A DNA stretch of 64,000 bases, from NCBI RefSeq assembly GCF_000423445.1, contig NZ_AUHZ01000005.1, positions 62,001 through 126,000 of the forward strand, in the 5' to 3' direction. Within the stretch, counting starts at the first letter, position 1. Every line of letters starts with the position of its first letter. The notes under the pieces are model-generated. The model did not search any database. It was not told where the DNA came from and saw only the letters and a list, made by a program, of their open reading frames with translations. Source of the DNA: Acidipropionibacterium thoenii DSM 20276. GTDB taxonomy: Bacteria; Actinomycetota; Actinomycetes; Propionibacteriales; Propionibacteriaceae. Shown here piece by piece: positions 28,995 to 38,102 of the stretch. The position numbers were made by a program, and so were the translations under genes.

Positions 28995-29825
28995 ATGAGG
29001 ACGCGTAACGCATACGACGGTTTCACCCTGCCGGAGATCGGCTTCGGAACCTACAAGCTGAACGGGGCATCGGGCCTGGAGACCCTGGAGCGGGCCATCG
29101 ACGCCGGCTACACGATGCTCGACTCGGCCTTCAACTACGAGAACGAGGGCATGGTCGGCAAGGCCGTCCGGGAGTCCGGGGTCGACCGCGACTCCTTGCA
29201 GGTGGTCTCCAAGCTCCCGGGTCGCCACCACGACCACGACGAGGCCGTCTACACGGTGGAGGAGAGCCTGTTCCGCACTGGCCTGGACCATCTCGACCTC
29301 TATCTCATCCACTGGCCGAATCCCAAGGTCGGCAAGTACGTCGAGGCCTGGCAGGCGCTCATCGAGGCCCGTGAGGCCGGGGTTGTCGGGGCGATCGGCG
29401 TCTGCAACTTCCTGCCCGAGCACATCGAGCGGCTCGAGAAGGAGACCGGGGTGCGCCCGGTCGTCAACCAGATCGAGCTGCATCCCTACTTCCCCCAGCA
29501 GGAGACCCTCGACTACGACGCCGAACACGGCATCCTCACCGAGTCCTGGAGCCCACTGGGACGCGGCAACAACCTGCTGAGCAATCCCGTCATCACCGAG
29601 ATCGCCAAGGCCCACGACGCCACCCCGGGCCAGACCGTGCTGGCCTGGCACATCGCCCGTGGCGCGATCCCGATCCCCAAGGCGGCCTCCCCCGAGCGTC
29701 AGACCGAGAATCTGCAGGCCGCCGATCTCACACTGTCACCCGGTGAGGTGGACCGGATCACCGCCCTGGGACGCCCCGACGGTCGTCTGGCCGACCAGGA
29801 CCCGGCCGAGTACGAGGAGTTCTGA
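28995..29825 (+). CDS. Aldo/keto reductase (AKR5-like)
   Basis: A 276-residue NADPH-dependent reductase of the AKR superfamily. The catalytic tetrad is visible: Asp and Tyr in MLDSAFNYENEG, Lys in VVSKLPG and His in YLIHWPNP. The cofactor-binding C-terminus has IPIPKAASPERQTENLQA. The family includes 2,5-diketo-gluconate and methylglyoxal reductases; the physiological substrate cannot be told. ATG 28995 follows GAAGGA. The 190 bp to the tRNA gene hold nothing recognisable. Confidence 0.9.
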   Translation: MRTRNAYDGFTLPEIGFGTYKLNGASGLETLERAIDAGYTMLDSAFNYENEGMVGKAVRESGVDRDSLQVVSKLPGRHHDHDEAVYTVEESLFRTGLDHLDLYLIHWPNPKVGKYVEAWQALIEAREAGVVGAIGVCNFLPEHIERLEKETGVRPVVNQIELHPYFPQQETLDYDAEHGILTESWSPLGRGNNLLSNPVITEIAKAHDATPGQTVLAWHIARGAIPIPKAASPERQTENLQAADLTLSPGEVDRITALGRPDGRLADQDPAEYEEF

Positions 29826-30018
29826 AGCAGTCCCGGGCCGCCCGCCGCGGCGATCGGCGTGCTGCGCCGATGGCCGGGGCGCGGTGGGAGGTCCGGTCCT
29901 GCACCGCGCTACACCAGTGAGGTCAGGTCCTCCCGTCTCATCGCCACGGTGCGGATTGGACCGCTCGGGAGCGGTGCGGTAACGTACTCACTCGCAGCCG
30001 GGAGACCGGCAGCGGTTC

Positions 30019-30092
30019 GGGCCTATAGCTCAGTTGGTTAGAGCGCCGCCCTGATAAGGCGGAGGTCATTGGTTCAAGTCCAATTAGGCCCA
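30019..30092 (+). tRNA. tRNA-Ile (anticodon GAT)
   Basis: A 74-nt cloverleaf: acceptor GGGCCTA/TAGGCCC, D-arm with AGCTCAGTTGGTTAGAGC, anticodon loop CTGATAA (GAT) and T-arm ATTGG-TTCAAGT-CCAAT. CCA is not encoded (the discriminator A is followed by CCG). In many Actinobacteria this tRNA follows gyrA and DUF3566 and is accompanied by tRNA-Ala; here two oxidoreductase genes intervene and no tRNA-Ala is seen nearby. Confidence 0.97.
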
Positions 30093-30101
30093 CCGGCGAA
30101 A

Positions 30102-30130
30102 CCCCTGGTCAAACACTGTTTGGCCGGGGG
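30102..30130 (+). terminator. Terminator of tRNA-Ile
   Basis: A 12-bp stem (30102-30113 with 30119-30130, two G-U pairs) closes a 5-nt loop and is followed by TCTTCC. It begins ten bases after the tRNA and ends before the convergent MFS gene. Confidence 0.75.
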
Positions 30131-30187
30131 TCTTCCGGTTCCTGCAGCAGATTGGGTGGTCACCGCGTCCCTGCTGGCGCCGCGGGA

Positions 30188-31558
30188 TCAGTCCTGCGCG
30201 GCTCGGGCGGACGCCTCAGCGCTCACCAGCGGCCGGCCACGATCGGTGAGCCCCATCCGGGCGTAGGCCCTGGGCACCGCCACCAGGACATATCCCACCC
30301 CCACCAGGGACAGCACCCCGGTCACCCACACCGAGGCGCCCACCCCGAAGCCAGCCACCATCGCGGTGACGATGAACGGCCCCGCCGTCATCCCGGCCTG
30401 CTGGACCGACTGCCAGATCCCCAGGAAGGTCGATCGGTTGACATCGGGGGACAGGTCGGCACCCATCGTCATCACGATGCCGGCGCCGAAGCCGTTGCCC
30501 AGCCCGATGAGGCAGGCACACACGATGAATCCGGTCAGGGTCTGCCAGATCGCCAGCCCGACGAACCCGGCGCCCATGATGAGCAGGGTCGGGATGAGCG
30601 AGGCGCGGCGTCCGAACCGGTCCGAGAGCCTGCCGCTGGGATAGAACACCAACGAGTCCATCACAGCGCTGGCGGCGAAGGTGGCGGTGATGGTGTGCGG
30701 GGCGATCCGCAGCGCAGCGCCCCACAACGGGATGACGACGTTGCGATTGGCGCGCACGATGGTCAGCACCACCACGCTCACCGCCAGCATGGTGGTGGCC
30801 CGCCGGTCGGCATGCTCGCGCGGCGCCGGCCGGACAGGATTCACATCCTCGGTGACGGTCCCGGTCACCTGGCCCAGCCGTTGGGGTGTCGGCAGGGTGA
30901 AGACCAGCACGAAGACCACTGCAGCCGCCGCCATCGCGATCTGCACCCAGAAGGATCCCGGGTAGGACCAGCGGGCGATCGCGACGCTGCCCACCCCGGG
31001 GCCGATGACCTGGCCCATTCGCTGCATCCCGCCCAGCATCGACATCGCGCGGGCTCTCATGGCCATCGGGATCGACTCGGCGACATAGGACTGCCGGGCC
31101 AGCGACCAGATGTTGTTGGAGACCGACAGCACCACGATGGCGACCAGATACACCGGCTTGGCCCAGCCGGTGGAGGGCCAGTGCATCGAGCCCAGCCCCG
31201 CCAGCAGGGCGGCGATGGCCATCGCGGTGCCGGCGACGAAGGCCGGCCGGTCCCCGAACCGGGTGATCTCGCGACCCACCCACGGCCCGGTGAGGACGCC
31301 GACCAGCCCGGAGACCCCGGCCACCGCCGCTGCCATCGTCTGGCTGAAACCGATCTGCAGGGCGGCCAGCACCATCACCGCGGTGAGTGCCCCGTAAGAG
31401 GTCGCCCAGATGATCGAGGGGATGTAGATCGGCAGCGCCAACTCGGTCAGCGGCGACCGATGCCTGCCGGGTGCGAGTCGGGTTCCGGAGGCGACCGGCT
31501 CGGCGCCGCCTCCGGAAGAGCTGTCGAGTGGGTCCTCGGGTGTCCCGGCGTCTGTCAT
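30188..31558 (-). CDS. Major facilitator superfamily transporter
   Basis: A 456-residue protein with about 12 hydrophobic helices, in two halves separated by a loop with EDVNPVRPAPREHADRR near residues 235-255. The MFS signature between helices 2 and 3 reads GPWVGREITRFGDRPAF, and an equivalent in the second half is YPSGRLSDRFGRRAS. This favours a drug:H+ antiporter or small-solute exporter, but the substrate is unknown. The N-terminal ~35 residues are polar. It converges on tRNA-Ile and has no operon partner. Confidence 0.88.
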   Translation of the reverse strand: MTDAGTPEDPLDSSSGGGAEPVASGTRLAPGRHRSPLTELALPIYIPSIIWATSYGALTAVMVLAALQIGFSQTMAAAVAGVSGLVGVLTGPWVGREITRFGDRPAFVAGTAMAIAALLAGLGSMHWPSTGWAKPVYLVAIVVLSVSNNIWSLARQSYVAESIPMAMRARAMSMLGGMQRMGQVIGPGVGSVAIARWSYPGSFWVQIAMAAAAVVFVLVFTLPTPQRLGQVTGTVTEDVNPVRPAPREHADRRATTMLAVSVVVLTIVRANRNVVIPLWGAALRIAPHTITATFAASAVMDSLVFYPSGRLSDRFGRRASLIPTLLIMGAGFVGLAIWQTLTGFIVCACLIGLGNGFGAGIVMTMGADLSPDVNRSTFLGIWQSVQQAGMTAGPFIVTAMVAGFGVGASVWVTGVLSLVGVGYVLVAVPRAYARMGLTDRGRPLVSAEASARAAQD

Positions 31559-31667
31559 CGACCCCTATTGTTACTCGCCTGGGCGGGGTCGCACCTCAGG
31601 CGAGAACCGGCGGAACGGTGCCGGCGATCGATATGGCTGGTGGATGTGGCTGTGCGATGCCTGCTGA

Positions 31668-31742
31668 TCAGTAGTGGCGTCGGTGCTTCTTCCAGTACCA
31701 GACGCCGCCGACGACCACTGCAATCACGATTACTGTTCCCAT
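31668..31742 (-). CDS. Possible 24-residue single-pass membrane peptide
   Basis: An ATG-started frame encodes a hydrophobic stretch (GTVIVIAVVVGGVWYW) followed by the basic end KKHRRHY and a stop, the layout of a tiny type I/III membrane peptide. It lies alone between the MFS gene and the ldh-like gene. No good ribosome-binding site is visible, so it may be fortuitous. Confidence 0.3.
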   Translation of the reverse strand: MGTVIVIAVVVGGVWYWKKHRRHY

Positions 31743-31884
31743 GGAGACCACGGTATGTGGCCAGCGGGTCGCACAACAGCGACCCGGGGAATCTGGGGGA
31801 GGACCCAGGGCTGCAGTGAGTGGCAGACTCGCAGCTGAGCAGTTGTCCCGTCATCGATGTGCTGTCGGCAAGATGAGGAGTTCC

Positions 31885-32841
31885 ATGCGCACCCGCACCA
31901 AGATCGCCATCGTGGGCACCGGCCAGGTCGGCACCGCGACCGCATTCGAGCTCATCATCACCGGACTGGTCGACGACCTCGTGCTGGTCGATCGCACCCG
32001 GCAGGTCGCCGCCTCCCAGGCGCTGGACCTCAACCAGGCCGCCTCGGCCCAGACCTTCGGCTCGACCGTGACCTCCGGGGACTACGCCGCCTGCGGGGAC
32101 GCCGACATCGTCGTCATCACCGCCTCGGCCCGGCTGGACGCCTCGGCCGGCCGCGACACCTTCCTCACCAGTTCATGCGCGATCGTCGACACCATCGTCC
32201 CGCCCATCGTGGCGGCCGGGTTCGACGGGATCTTCGTGGTCATCACCAATCCGGTCGACGTCATCACCGACCGGGTCATGAGGCTGTCGGGGTTCCCGCG
32301 GGAACGTGTCATCGGCACCGGGACGGCCCTCGACTCGCTGCGGATCCGTCTTGAACTGGCGCGCATCTTCGGGGTCGACGAGCAGTCCATCCAGGCCTAT
32401 GCGATGGGGGAGCACGGCGACTCCCAGATGGTGCCGTGGTCGGCGGTCTCCTTCTGGGGGAAACCCTTGGATCACGCGATCGAGGACAATCCCCAGAGGG
32501 CCCGCGGGATCGATCCCGACACCGTGCTCGACGACGCCAAGCAGAGCGCCTTCCAGATCGTCAAGGGCAAGGGGACGACGTCGTTCGGGATTGCCGCGAC
32601 GACCTGCACGATCATCGCCGCGATCGTGCGCAATGAGCACTCCATCATCCCGGTATCGGTGCGCCTGGAGGGGGAGTACGGCCACCGCGGGATCTGCGCC
32701 GGGGTCCCGGTGATCCTCGGCGTCAACGGGATCCAGGAGGTCGTCAACATTCATCTCAGCGAGGCTGAGAGGCGGGCCTTCGACGCGTCATTGGGTCATA
32801 TCCGGCAGATGCAGGAGAAATCCCCGGCATTGCCCGAGTAG
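31885..32841 (+). CDS. L-2-hydroxyacid dehydrogenase of the LDH family (HicDH-like)
   Basis: A 318-residue NAD-dependent dehydrogenase of the lactate/malate family. It has the Rossmann loop IVGTGQVGTATA, the NPVDVITDRV segment, the substrate arginine in DSLRIR and the catalytic histidine in MGEHGDSQ. The mobile substrate loop differs from true LDH: where LDH has Gln-102 this protein has Leu-84 in SARLDASAGRD, while the following arginine (Arg-90) is kept. Together with FPRERVIGTG and the long gap in that loop, this resembles L-2-hydroxyisocaproate dehydrogenases, so a bulkier 2-oxoacid than pyruvate is possible. ATG 31885 follows GAGGAG. It converges on the classical ldh. Confidence 0.8.
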   Translation: MRTRTKIAIVGTGQVGTATAFELIITGLVDDLVLVDRTRQVAASQALDLNQAASAQTFGSTVTSGDYAACGDADIVVITASARLDASAGRDTFLTSSCAIVDTIVPPIVAAGFDGIFVVITNPVDVITDRVMRLSGFPRERVIGTGTALDSLRIRLELARIFGVDEQSIQAYAMGEHGDSQMVPWSAVSFWGKPLDHAIEDNPQRARGIDPDTVLDDAKQSAFQIVKGKGTTSFGIAATTCTIIAAIVRNEHSIIPVSVRLEGEYGHRGICAGVPVILGVNGIQEVVNIHLSEAERRAFDASLGHIRQMQEKSPALPE

Positions 32842-32845
32842 GGCT

Positions 32846-32880
32846 GGGTGGAACCGGCTCGGGTGGAGCCGGTTCCACCC
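32846..32880. terminator. Bidirectional terminator between convergent dehydrogenases
   Basis: GGGTGGAACCGGCTC (32846-32860) and its exact complement (32866-32880) form a 15-bp stem with the loop GGGTG. It starts five bases after the stop of the plus-strand gene and ends 40 bases from the stop of the minus-strand ldh. No T-run is present on either side. Confidence 0.8.
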
Positions 32881-32919
32881 GAGCCGCCGCGGCCCGGTGA
32901 GGACCGGTCCTGGCAGGGC

Positions 32920-33882
32920 TCAGCTCTTGAGTGCCTCGAGGGTGTCGTGGAGGTTCTCGGCAGACTCCTGGAACTTCTTGATCTCGTCGGGGTTCATCGG
33001 AATCGGCACCGGCGCCCCCACCCCGTCGCGGGAGACCAGCCGCGGAAGCGACAGCGCCACGTCGGGAACCCCGTAGAGTCCGTGAACCATCGCCGAGACC
33101 GGTAGCACGGCGTGGCCGGCGCCCAGCAGCACCTCGGTGATCCGCGAGCCGGCGAGCCCGATGCCGTAGTTCGTGGCCCCCTTGCCCTCGATGATCTTGT
33201 AGGCCGCCTCAGCAGCCTCGTGGCCCAGGTCGTCGAGCACCTGCTCGGTGAAAACCCGCTCCCCATCGACCTTCCAGTCGGCGATCGGCACACCGGAGAT
33301 ATTCGCGGTCGACCAGATGGGGAACTCCGAGTCGCCGTGCTCACCGGCGATCACGGCATGCACATTCGGGCTGGTGACGTCGGCCCACTGGGAGATCAGG
33401 AAACGCAGCCGAGAGCTGTCCAGCAGAGTTCCTGAGGAGAACACCCGGTTCTCGGGCAGCCCGGAGACCTGCTGGGCGACCACTGCCAGCACATCGCAGG
33501 GGTTGGTGACGATGACGAAGATCGCATTGGGCGACTGCGGCACCAGCTGGCTCATCAGGCTCGAGATGATCCCGGCATTGACACCGACCAGATCCAGCCG
33601 GCTCTGGCCGGGCTTCTGGCGGGCACCGGCGGTGATCACCACGACGTCGGAGTTAGCGGTCTCGTTGACATCTCCGCCACCCATCACCCGGGAGGGCACG
33701 AACTCGCTGCCGTGGGCCAGATCGGCCACCTCGGCGTCGACCCTCTCCTTGGCGATGTCGTAGAGGGCGACGACATCGGCCGACCCCCTGATGAGGCAGG
33801 CGTAGGCCATCGAGCTTCCCACGCTCCCGGCCCCGACGATCGAGACCTTCGAAGGCCTCCTGGACTGGATTGCTGAACTCAT
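32920..33882 (-). CDS. ldh: L-lactate dehydrogenase
   Basis: Reduces pyruvate to L-lactate with NADH in the cytoplasm. The 320-residue protein has the NAD loop [12 protein letters not shown], the LDH substrate loop [15 protein letters not shown] (Gln-102 and Arg-109 equivalents present), NPCDVLAVV, the arginine in DSSRLR and the catalytic histidine in [13 protein letters not shown] 33882 follows AAAGGCG and overlaps the stop of a 35-codon ORF as ATGA. That ORF and a cobalamin riboswitch lie directly upstream on the same strand, so expression is probably tied to B12. It diverges from pyruvate carboxylase and ends at a strong terminator-like hairpin. Confidence 0.95.
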   Translation of the reverse strand: MSSAIQSRRPSKVSIVGAGSVGSSMAYACLIRGSADVVALYDIAKERVDAEVADLAHGSEFVPSRVMGGGDVNETANSDVVVITAGARQKPGQSRLDLVGVNAGIISSLMSQLVPQSPNAIFVIVTNPCDVLAVVAQQVSGLPENRVFSSGTLLDSSRLRFLISQWADVTSPNVHAVIAGEHGDSEFPIWSTANISGVPIADWKVDGERVFTEQVLDDLGHEAAEAAYKIIEGKGATNYGIGLAGSRITEVLLGAGHAVLPVSAMVHGLYGVPDVALSLPRLVSRDGVGAPVPIPMNPDEIKKFQESAENLHDTLEALKS

Positions 33883-33986
33883 GATGACGCCTTTCTGTTC
33901 AACGCACTGTGACAACGCATTCCGGCAGTGCAATGCAGTTCTGGGCAATGGAGGATCCCGGCGGGTGGGGTGGTGGGGCCAGACAT
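33879..33986 (-). CDS. 35-residue leader ORF coupled to ldh
   Basis: A short frame begins ATG 33986, nine bases after a strong GGGAGGGAG ribosome-binding site (33996-34004). Its TGA overlaps the ldh ATG as ATGA, the classic geometry of translational coupling. The peptide starts [15 protein letters not shown], has three His/Cys pairs (HC, HC, CH) and ends in a basic tail. It resembles no family I know. The ribosome-binding site could pair with the nearby CCCTC, offering a target for riboswitch control. It could be a leader peptide, a small metal-binding peptide or chance. Confidence 0.5.
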   Translation of the reverse strand: MSGPTTPPAGILHCPELHCTAGMRCHSALNRKASS

Positions 33987-34048
33987 GGTGCTCCACTCCC
34001 TCCCTGTTCGAGGGTCGCCGCCACGCGAGGGGACCCACATCCTGCACT

Positions 34049-34207
34049 CCGGTCGACAGGTTTTCGGACTCAGATCACCCGACGCCGGCACCTTCCCGGA
34101 ACATTCTTCCAGTGGTGTGCCGCCGGCGTCGTCACTTTCACCGCTGCGCGTCAGCCCCGGAATCTCACCGGCGTTCCCTGGCGCCCGTCCCGCGGGCGAT
34201 CGACCAG
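34049..34207 (-). ncRNA. Cobalamin (B12) riboswitch upstream of ldh
   Basis: Read on the minus strand, 159 nt carry the conserved elements of the cobalamin aptamer in order. GGGAACGCCGGTGAGATTCC (34159-34178) is followed by GGGGCTGACGCGCAGCGGTGA, matching the B12-box core. A GC-rich P6 arm follows, then CTGAGTCCGAAAACCTGTC (34055-34073), matching the AGTCxGAxxACCTG consensus. CTGGTCGA and TCGACCGG at the two ends pair as the closing P1 stem. The downstream gene is the 35-codon ORF plus ldh; the aptamer is 63 nt from the ORF start and 167 nt from the ldh start. Known cobalamin riboswitches turn expression off when B12 is bound. Confidence 0.9.
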
Positions 34208-34213
34208 CTGCAA

Positions 34214-34219
34214 CTCTAT
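34214..34219 (-). promoter_or_regulatory. Candidate -10 element for the riboswitch-ldh transcript
   Basis: TATAGA on the minus strand ends seven bases before the first base of the riboswitch P1 stem, so initiation there would start the transcript right at the aptamer. No convincing -35 is seen. Confidence 0.5.
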
Positions 34220-34589
34220 AGCACAACCCGGTTGGTCGGGCCCGCCCATTGCCTGCTGCCACGCCGCCGGTGGAGCCGCCGGAGGGCTCTGCTAGCGTTC
34301 TCACCACGTCCCCCAGGACGGGGCCGCGAGGCGTCGGGTCCCGGTCCCGGCTCGAGCAGGGAATCGTGGTGGAACTGCGCACAGTGCCGCAACGGCGATG
34401 CGCTCCCAGGAGCAGGACATCAGACCGCCTGCCGCCCCGGCTGGTTCCTGGACGAGGATCACAGTCAGGGTCGGCAGGATGCTGCTCGCCCAGCCGCCGG
34501 TGCGCGCGGGCTGAGCCATCAGCGGTGAGATCCCACGGCCCACTCGCACATCCGCCCACACGTTGATCCACCCGCAGATAGGAGTTGTC
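34220..34589. other. Spacer between riboswitch-ldh and pyc
   Basis: This 370-bp divergent spacer should carry the pyc promoter. I see no gene, repeat or second riboswitch in it. AGGAG at 34580-34584 is the ribosome-binding site of pyc. Confidence 0.5.
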
Positions 34590-37500
34590 ATGTTCACCAA
34601 GATCCTGGTGGCCAATCGGGGGGAGATCGCGGTCCGCGCCTTCCGCGCCGCCACCGAGCTCGGAGTGCGCACCGTGGCGGTGTTCACCCAGGAGGACCGG
34701 CAGGCCGAGTTCCGCCTCAAGGCCGACGAGTCCTACCAGATCGGGGAACCCGGCCATCCGGTGCGCGCCTACCTCGACGTCGAGGGGATCATCGAGGCCG
34801 CCCGGCTCGCCGAGGCCGACGCGATCTACCCCGGTTACGGCTTCCTCTCGGAGAACCCCGATCTGGCCGAGGCCTGAGCCGACGCCGGGATCACCTTCAT
34901 CGGCCCTCCCCAGCACGTCCTCGAGCTGACCGGCGACAAGGCCCGGGCGATTGCCGCGGCCCGCGAGGCCGGCCTGCCGACGCTGGCCGGTTCCGAGCCG
35001 AGCAACGACATCGACACCTTGATGGCCGCCTCAGCAGAGATCGGCTTCCCGCTGTTCGTCAAGGCCGTCAACGGGGGCGGCGGCCGCGGGATGCGCCAGG
35101 TCAACGATCCCGACCGCCTTCGCCCAGCCCTGGTCGAGGCGATGCGCGAGGCCGAGTCGGCCTTCGGCGACGACCGGATGTATCTCGAGCAGGCGGTCAT
35201 CAATCCCCGCCACATCGAGGTCCAGGTGCTGGCCGACGCCGCCGGAGAGGCCATCCACCTCTACGAGCGCGACTGCTCCCTGCAACGGCGTCATCAGAAG
35301 GTCCTGGAGATGGCCCCGGCGCCCAATCTGGACCCGGAGCTCCGCGACCGGATCTGCGCCGACGCACTGAGGTTCATCCGCCACATCCACTACGTCAACG
35401 CGGGCACCGTGGAGTTCCTGCTCGGTGAGGACGGCCGTTACGTCTTCATCGAGATGAACCCCCGGATCCAGGTCGAGCACACCGTCACCGAGGAGATCAC
35501 CGGGGTCGACCTGGTGCAGGCCCAGATGCGGATCGCCGGCGGCGAGACCCTGGCCGACATCGGCCTGGCCCAGGACACCATCACCATCCGTGGAGCCGCC
35601 CTGCAGTGCCGGATCACCACCGAGGACCCGGCCAACGGCTTCCGCCCCGACACCGGCGTGCTGTCGGTCTACCGGACCCCGGGCGGGGTCGGTGTCCGAC
35701 TGGACGGCGGTGTCGTCTTCGGCGGGGCGACCGTCGGTGCCAACTTCGACTCCCTGCTGGTCAAGGTGACCTGCCGCGGCCGCGACCTGGCCCAGGCCGC
35801 CGCCCGCGCCTTCAGAGCCCTCAACGAGTTCCGGATTCGCGGCGTCTCGACCAATATCCCCTTCCTGGAGGCGGTGATCTCCGACCCGGAGTTCCTGGCC
35901 GGGCATGCCACCACGGGATTCATCGATGCTCGCCCCGATCTGCTGAAAGCTCAGATCCCGGTCGACCGGGCCACCAAACTGCTCAGCTATCTCGCTGAGG
36001 TCAGCGTCAACCGGCCCAACGGCTCGGTCCCCGCCGACTTCTCGGGGGCGCGGCGTCGACTCCCCGAACTGCCGCCCGAGGTCCTCAAAGCCGCTCCGCC
36101 AGCCGGCTCACGATCTCATCTGCTGGAGGTCGGTCCGGTCCAGTGGGCGGCCGACCTGCGCGCGCAGACCGCTGTGGCGGTCACCGACACCACCTTCCGC
36201 GACGCTCACCAGTCCCTGTTGGCGACCCGGATCCGCACCCGCGACCTGCTGCACGCCGCCCCGATCGTGGCCCGGACCCTGCCCGAGCTGCTGAGCGTGG
36301 AGGCCTGGGGCGGAGCCACCTACGACGTGGCGCTGAGATTCCTCAAGGAGGATCCCTGGGACAGGCTGGACGCGCTGCACTCCGCCATGCCGAATCTGCC
36401 GATCCAGATGCTGCTGCGCGGCCGCAACACCGTGGGCTACACCCCCTACCCGCTGGAGGTCACCAGCGCCTTCGTCGCCGAGGCGGCACGCTCGGGGGTC
36501 GACGTCTTCCGGATCTTCGACTCGCTGAACAACGTCGACCAGATCCGCCCGGCGATCGAGGCGGTGCTGGAGACCGATCACGCCGTCGCCGAGGCGACGA
36601 TGTGTTACACGGGCAACATGACCTCCCCCGGGGAGACCCTCTACACCCTCGACTACTACCTGCACCTGGCCGAGCAGCTGGTCGAGTCCGGCGCCCATGT
36701 GCTGGCCATCAAGGACATGGCCGGGCTGCTGCGGGCGCCGGCCGCAGCCAAGCTGGTCTCAGCTCTGCGCAGCCACTTCGACGTGCCGGTGCACCTGCAC
36801 ACCCACGACACCGCCGGTGGCCAGCTGGGCACTCTGCTGGCGGCGATCAGCGCCGGGGTGGACGCCGTGGACGTCGCCTCGGCGGCGATGGGCGGCACCA
36901 CCTCCCAGGTCCCGATGGCAGCACTGGTGGCGTCCCTGGAGGGCACCGAACGCGACACCGGGCTCAGCCTGGACGCGGTCACCGACCTGGAGCCCTACTG
37001 GGCGGCGGTGCGCCAGCTCTACGCCCCCTTCGAGTCGGGACTGCGTGGGCCGACCGGGCGGATCTACCGCACCGAGATCCCCGGTGGCCAGCTGTCGAAC
37101 CTGCGCCAGCAGGCGAACTCGCTGGGCCTGGGGGATCGTTTCGAGGACGTCGAGGAGATGTATGCGGCGGCCAACCGGATTCTCGGCAATATCGTCAAGG
37201 TGACGCCGTCCTCCAAGGTGGTCGGAGACCTGGCCCTGGCCCTGGTGGGACGCGGCGCCGATCCGCGCGACTTCGAGGAGCACCCGGACCGCTACGACAT
37301 CCCGGAATCGGTGATCGGATTCCTCAACGGGGATCTCGGCACTCCGCCCGGCGGGTGGCCCGAGCCCTTCCGGACCAAGGCGTTGGCGGGGAGACGGACC
37401 CGGCCGGTGGTCGCCGAGTTGTCGGAGGCTGACTCCGCCGATCTGGCGGCCCACCCCCGCCATGCGTTGAACCGGCTGCTGTTCCCCGGTCCGCTGCGCG

Positions 37501-37979
37501 ACTACGAGGAGGCCTTCGAGGCCTACTCGGCGCTGTCGGTGATCCCCACCCGCGAGTTCCTCTACGGCCTCAAGCAGGGCGGCGAGGTCGAGGTGGTCCT
37601 GGAGAAGGGCCACTCGCTGGAACTGGGGATCTCGGCGATCGGCGATCCCGACGACCACGGCATGCGCCAGGTGCTGTGCTCGGTGAATGGCCAGCCGCGC
37701 ACCCTGGCGGTGCGCGACATGTCGGTGGACTCGGCGGTGCCCACCGCCGAGAAGGCCGACAGGTCGGTGCCCGGGCAGGTCCCGGCACCCTTCGCCGGGG
37801 TGATCACCCCGGTGGTGGAGGTGGGCGAGGAGGTCGCCGCCGGTCAGCAGGTGGCCACCATCGAGGCGATGAAGATGGAGGCCGCGATCACCACCCCGGT
37901 GGCCGGGGTGGTGTCGCGCTGGGCCGTCGGCCCGGCTCAGGCGGTGGAGGGCGGGGACCTCCTGGTGGTGATCGACTGA
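34590..37979 (+). pseudogene. pyc: Pyruvate carboxylase interrupted by an in-frame TGA at codon 96
   Basis: Pyruvate carboxylase makes oxaloacetate from pyruvate, bicarbonate and ATP using biotin. The 1129-codon frame is otherwise intact. The biotin carboxylase domain covers about 1-450 ([45 protein letters not shown]), the carboxyltransferase about 525-1000 (TDTTFRDAHQSLLATRIRTRD), and the biotinyl domain ends the protein (IEAMKMEAAITT). Codon 96 (34875-34877) is TGA inside PDLAEA*ADAGITFIGP. Homologues commonly have Cys here, so a single TGC to TGA change explains it; the frame resumes without shift. The result is a 95-residue fragment, and a downstream piece could begin no earlier than about 35019 from an ATG, lacking the first part of the carboxylase domain. 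A real nonsense mutation or a base-call error are both possible. Confidence 0.85.
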
Positions 37980-38102
37980 GGGCAGGGAGATCCGGGTGGC
38001 ATCGTCACCGGGTCGGGCCCACGGCGCGGGTGTACCTTCGCACTGATGCTGCCCGGCGCTGAGGGGTCGGGGCTGAGAGACCGGCACGGAGAGGACTGTC
38101 AG

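Noticed and set aside
30131-30187. A tRNA-Ala after tRNA-Ile, expected from related genomes
   Set aside because: No cloverleaf or TGC anticodon arm is present before the MFS gene.
34875-34877. TGA in pyc read as selenocysteine, since homologues have Cys there
   Set aside because: No stable stem-loop with a bacterial SECIS-like apical G/U is apparent directly after the TGA, no sel genes are in the window, and pyruvate carboxylase has no catalytic need for this residue. A nonsense change or base error is simpler.
38046-38102. A B12 or methionine riboswitch in front of the MetE-like gene
   Set aside because: The 123-bp spacer after pyc is too short and shows none of the conserved aptamer elements.
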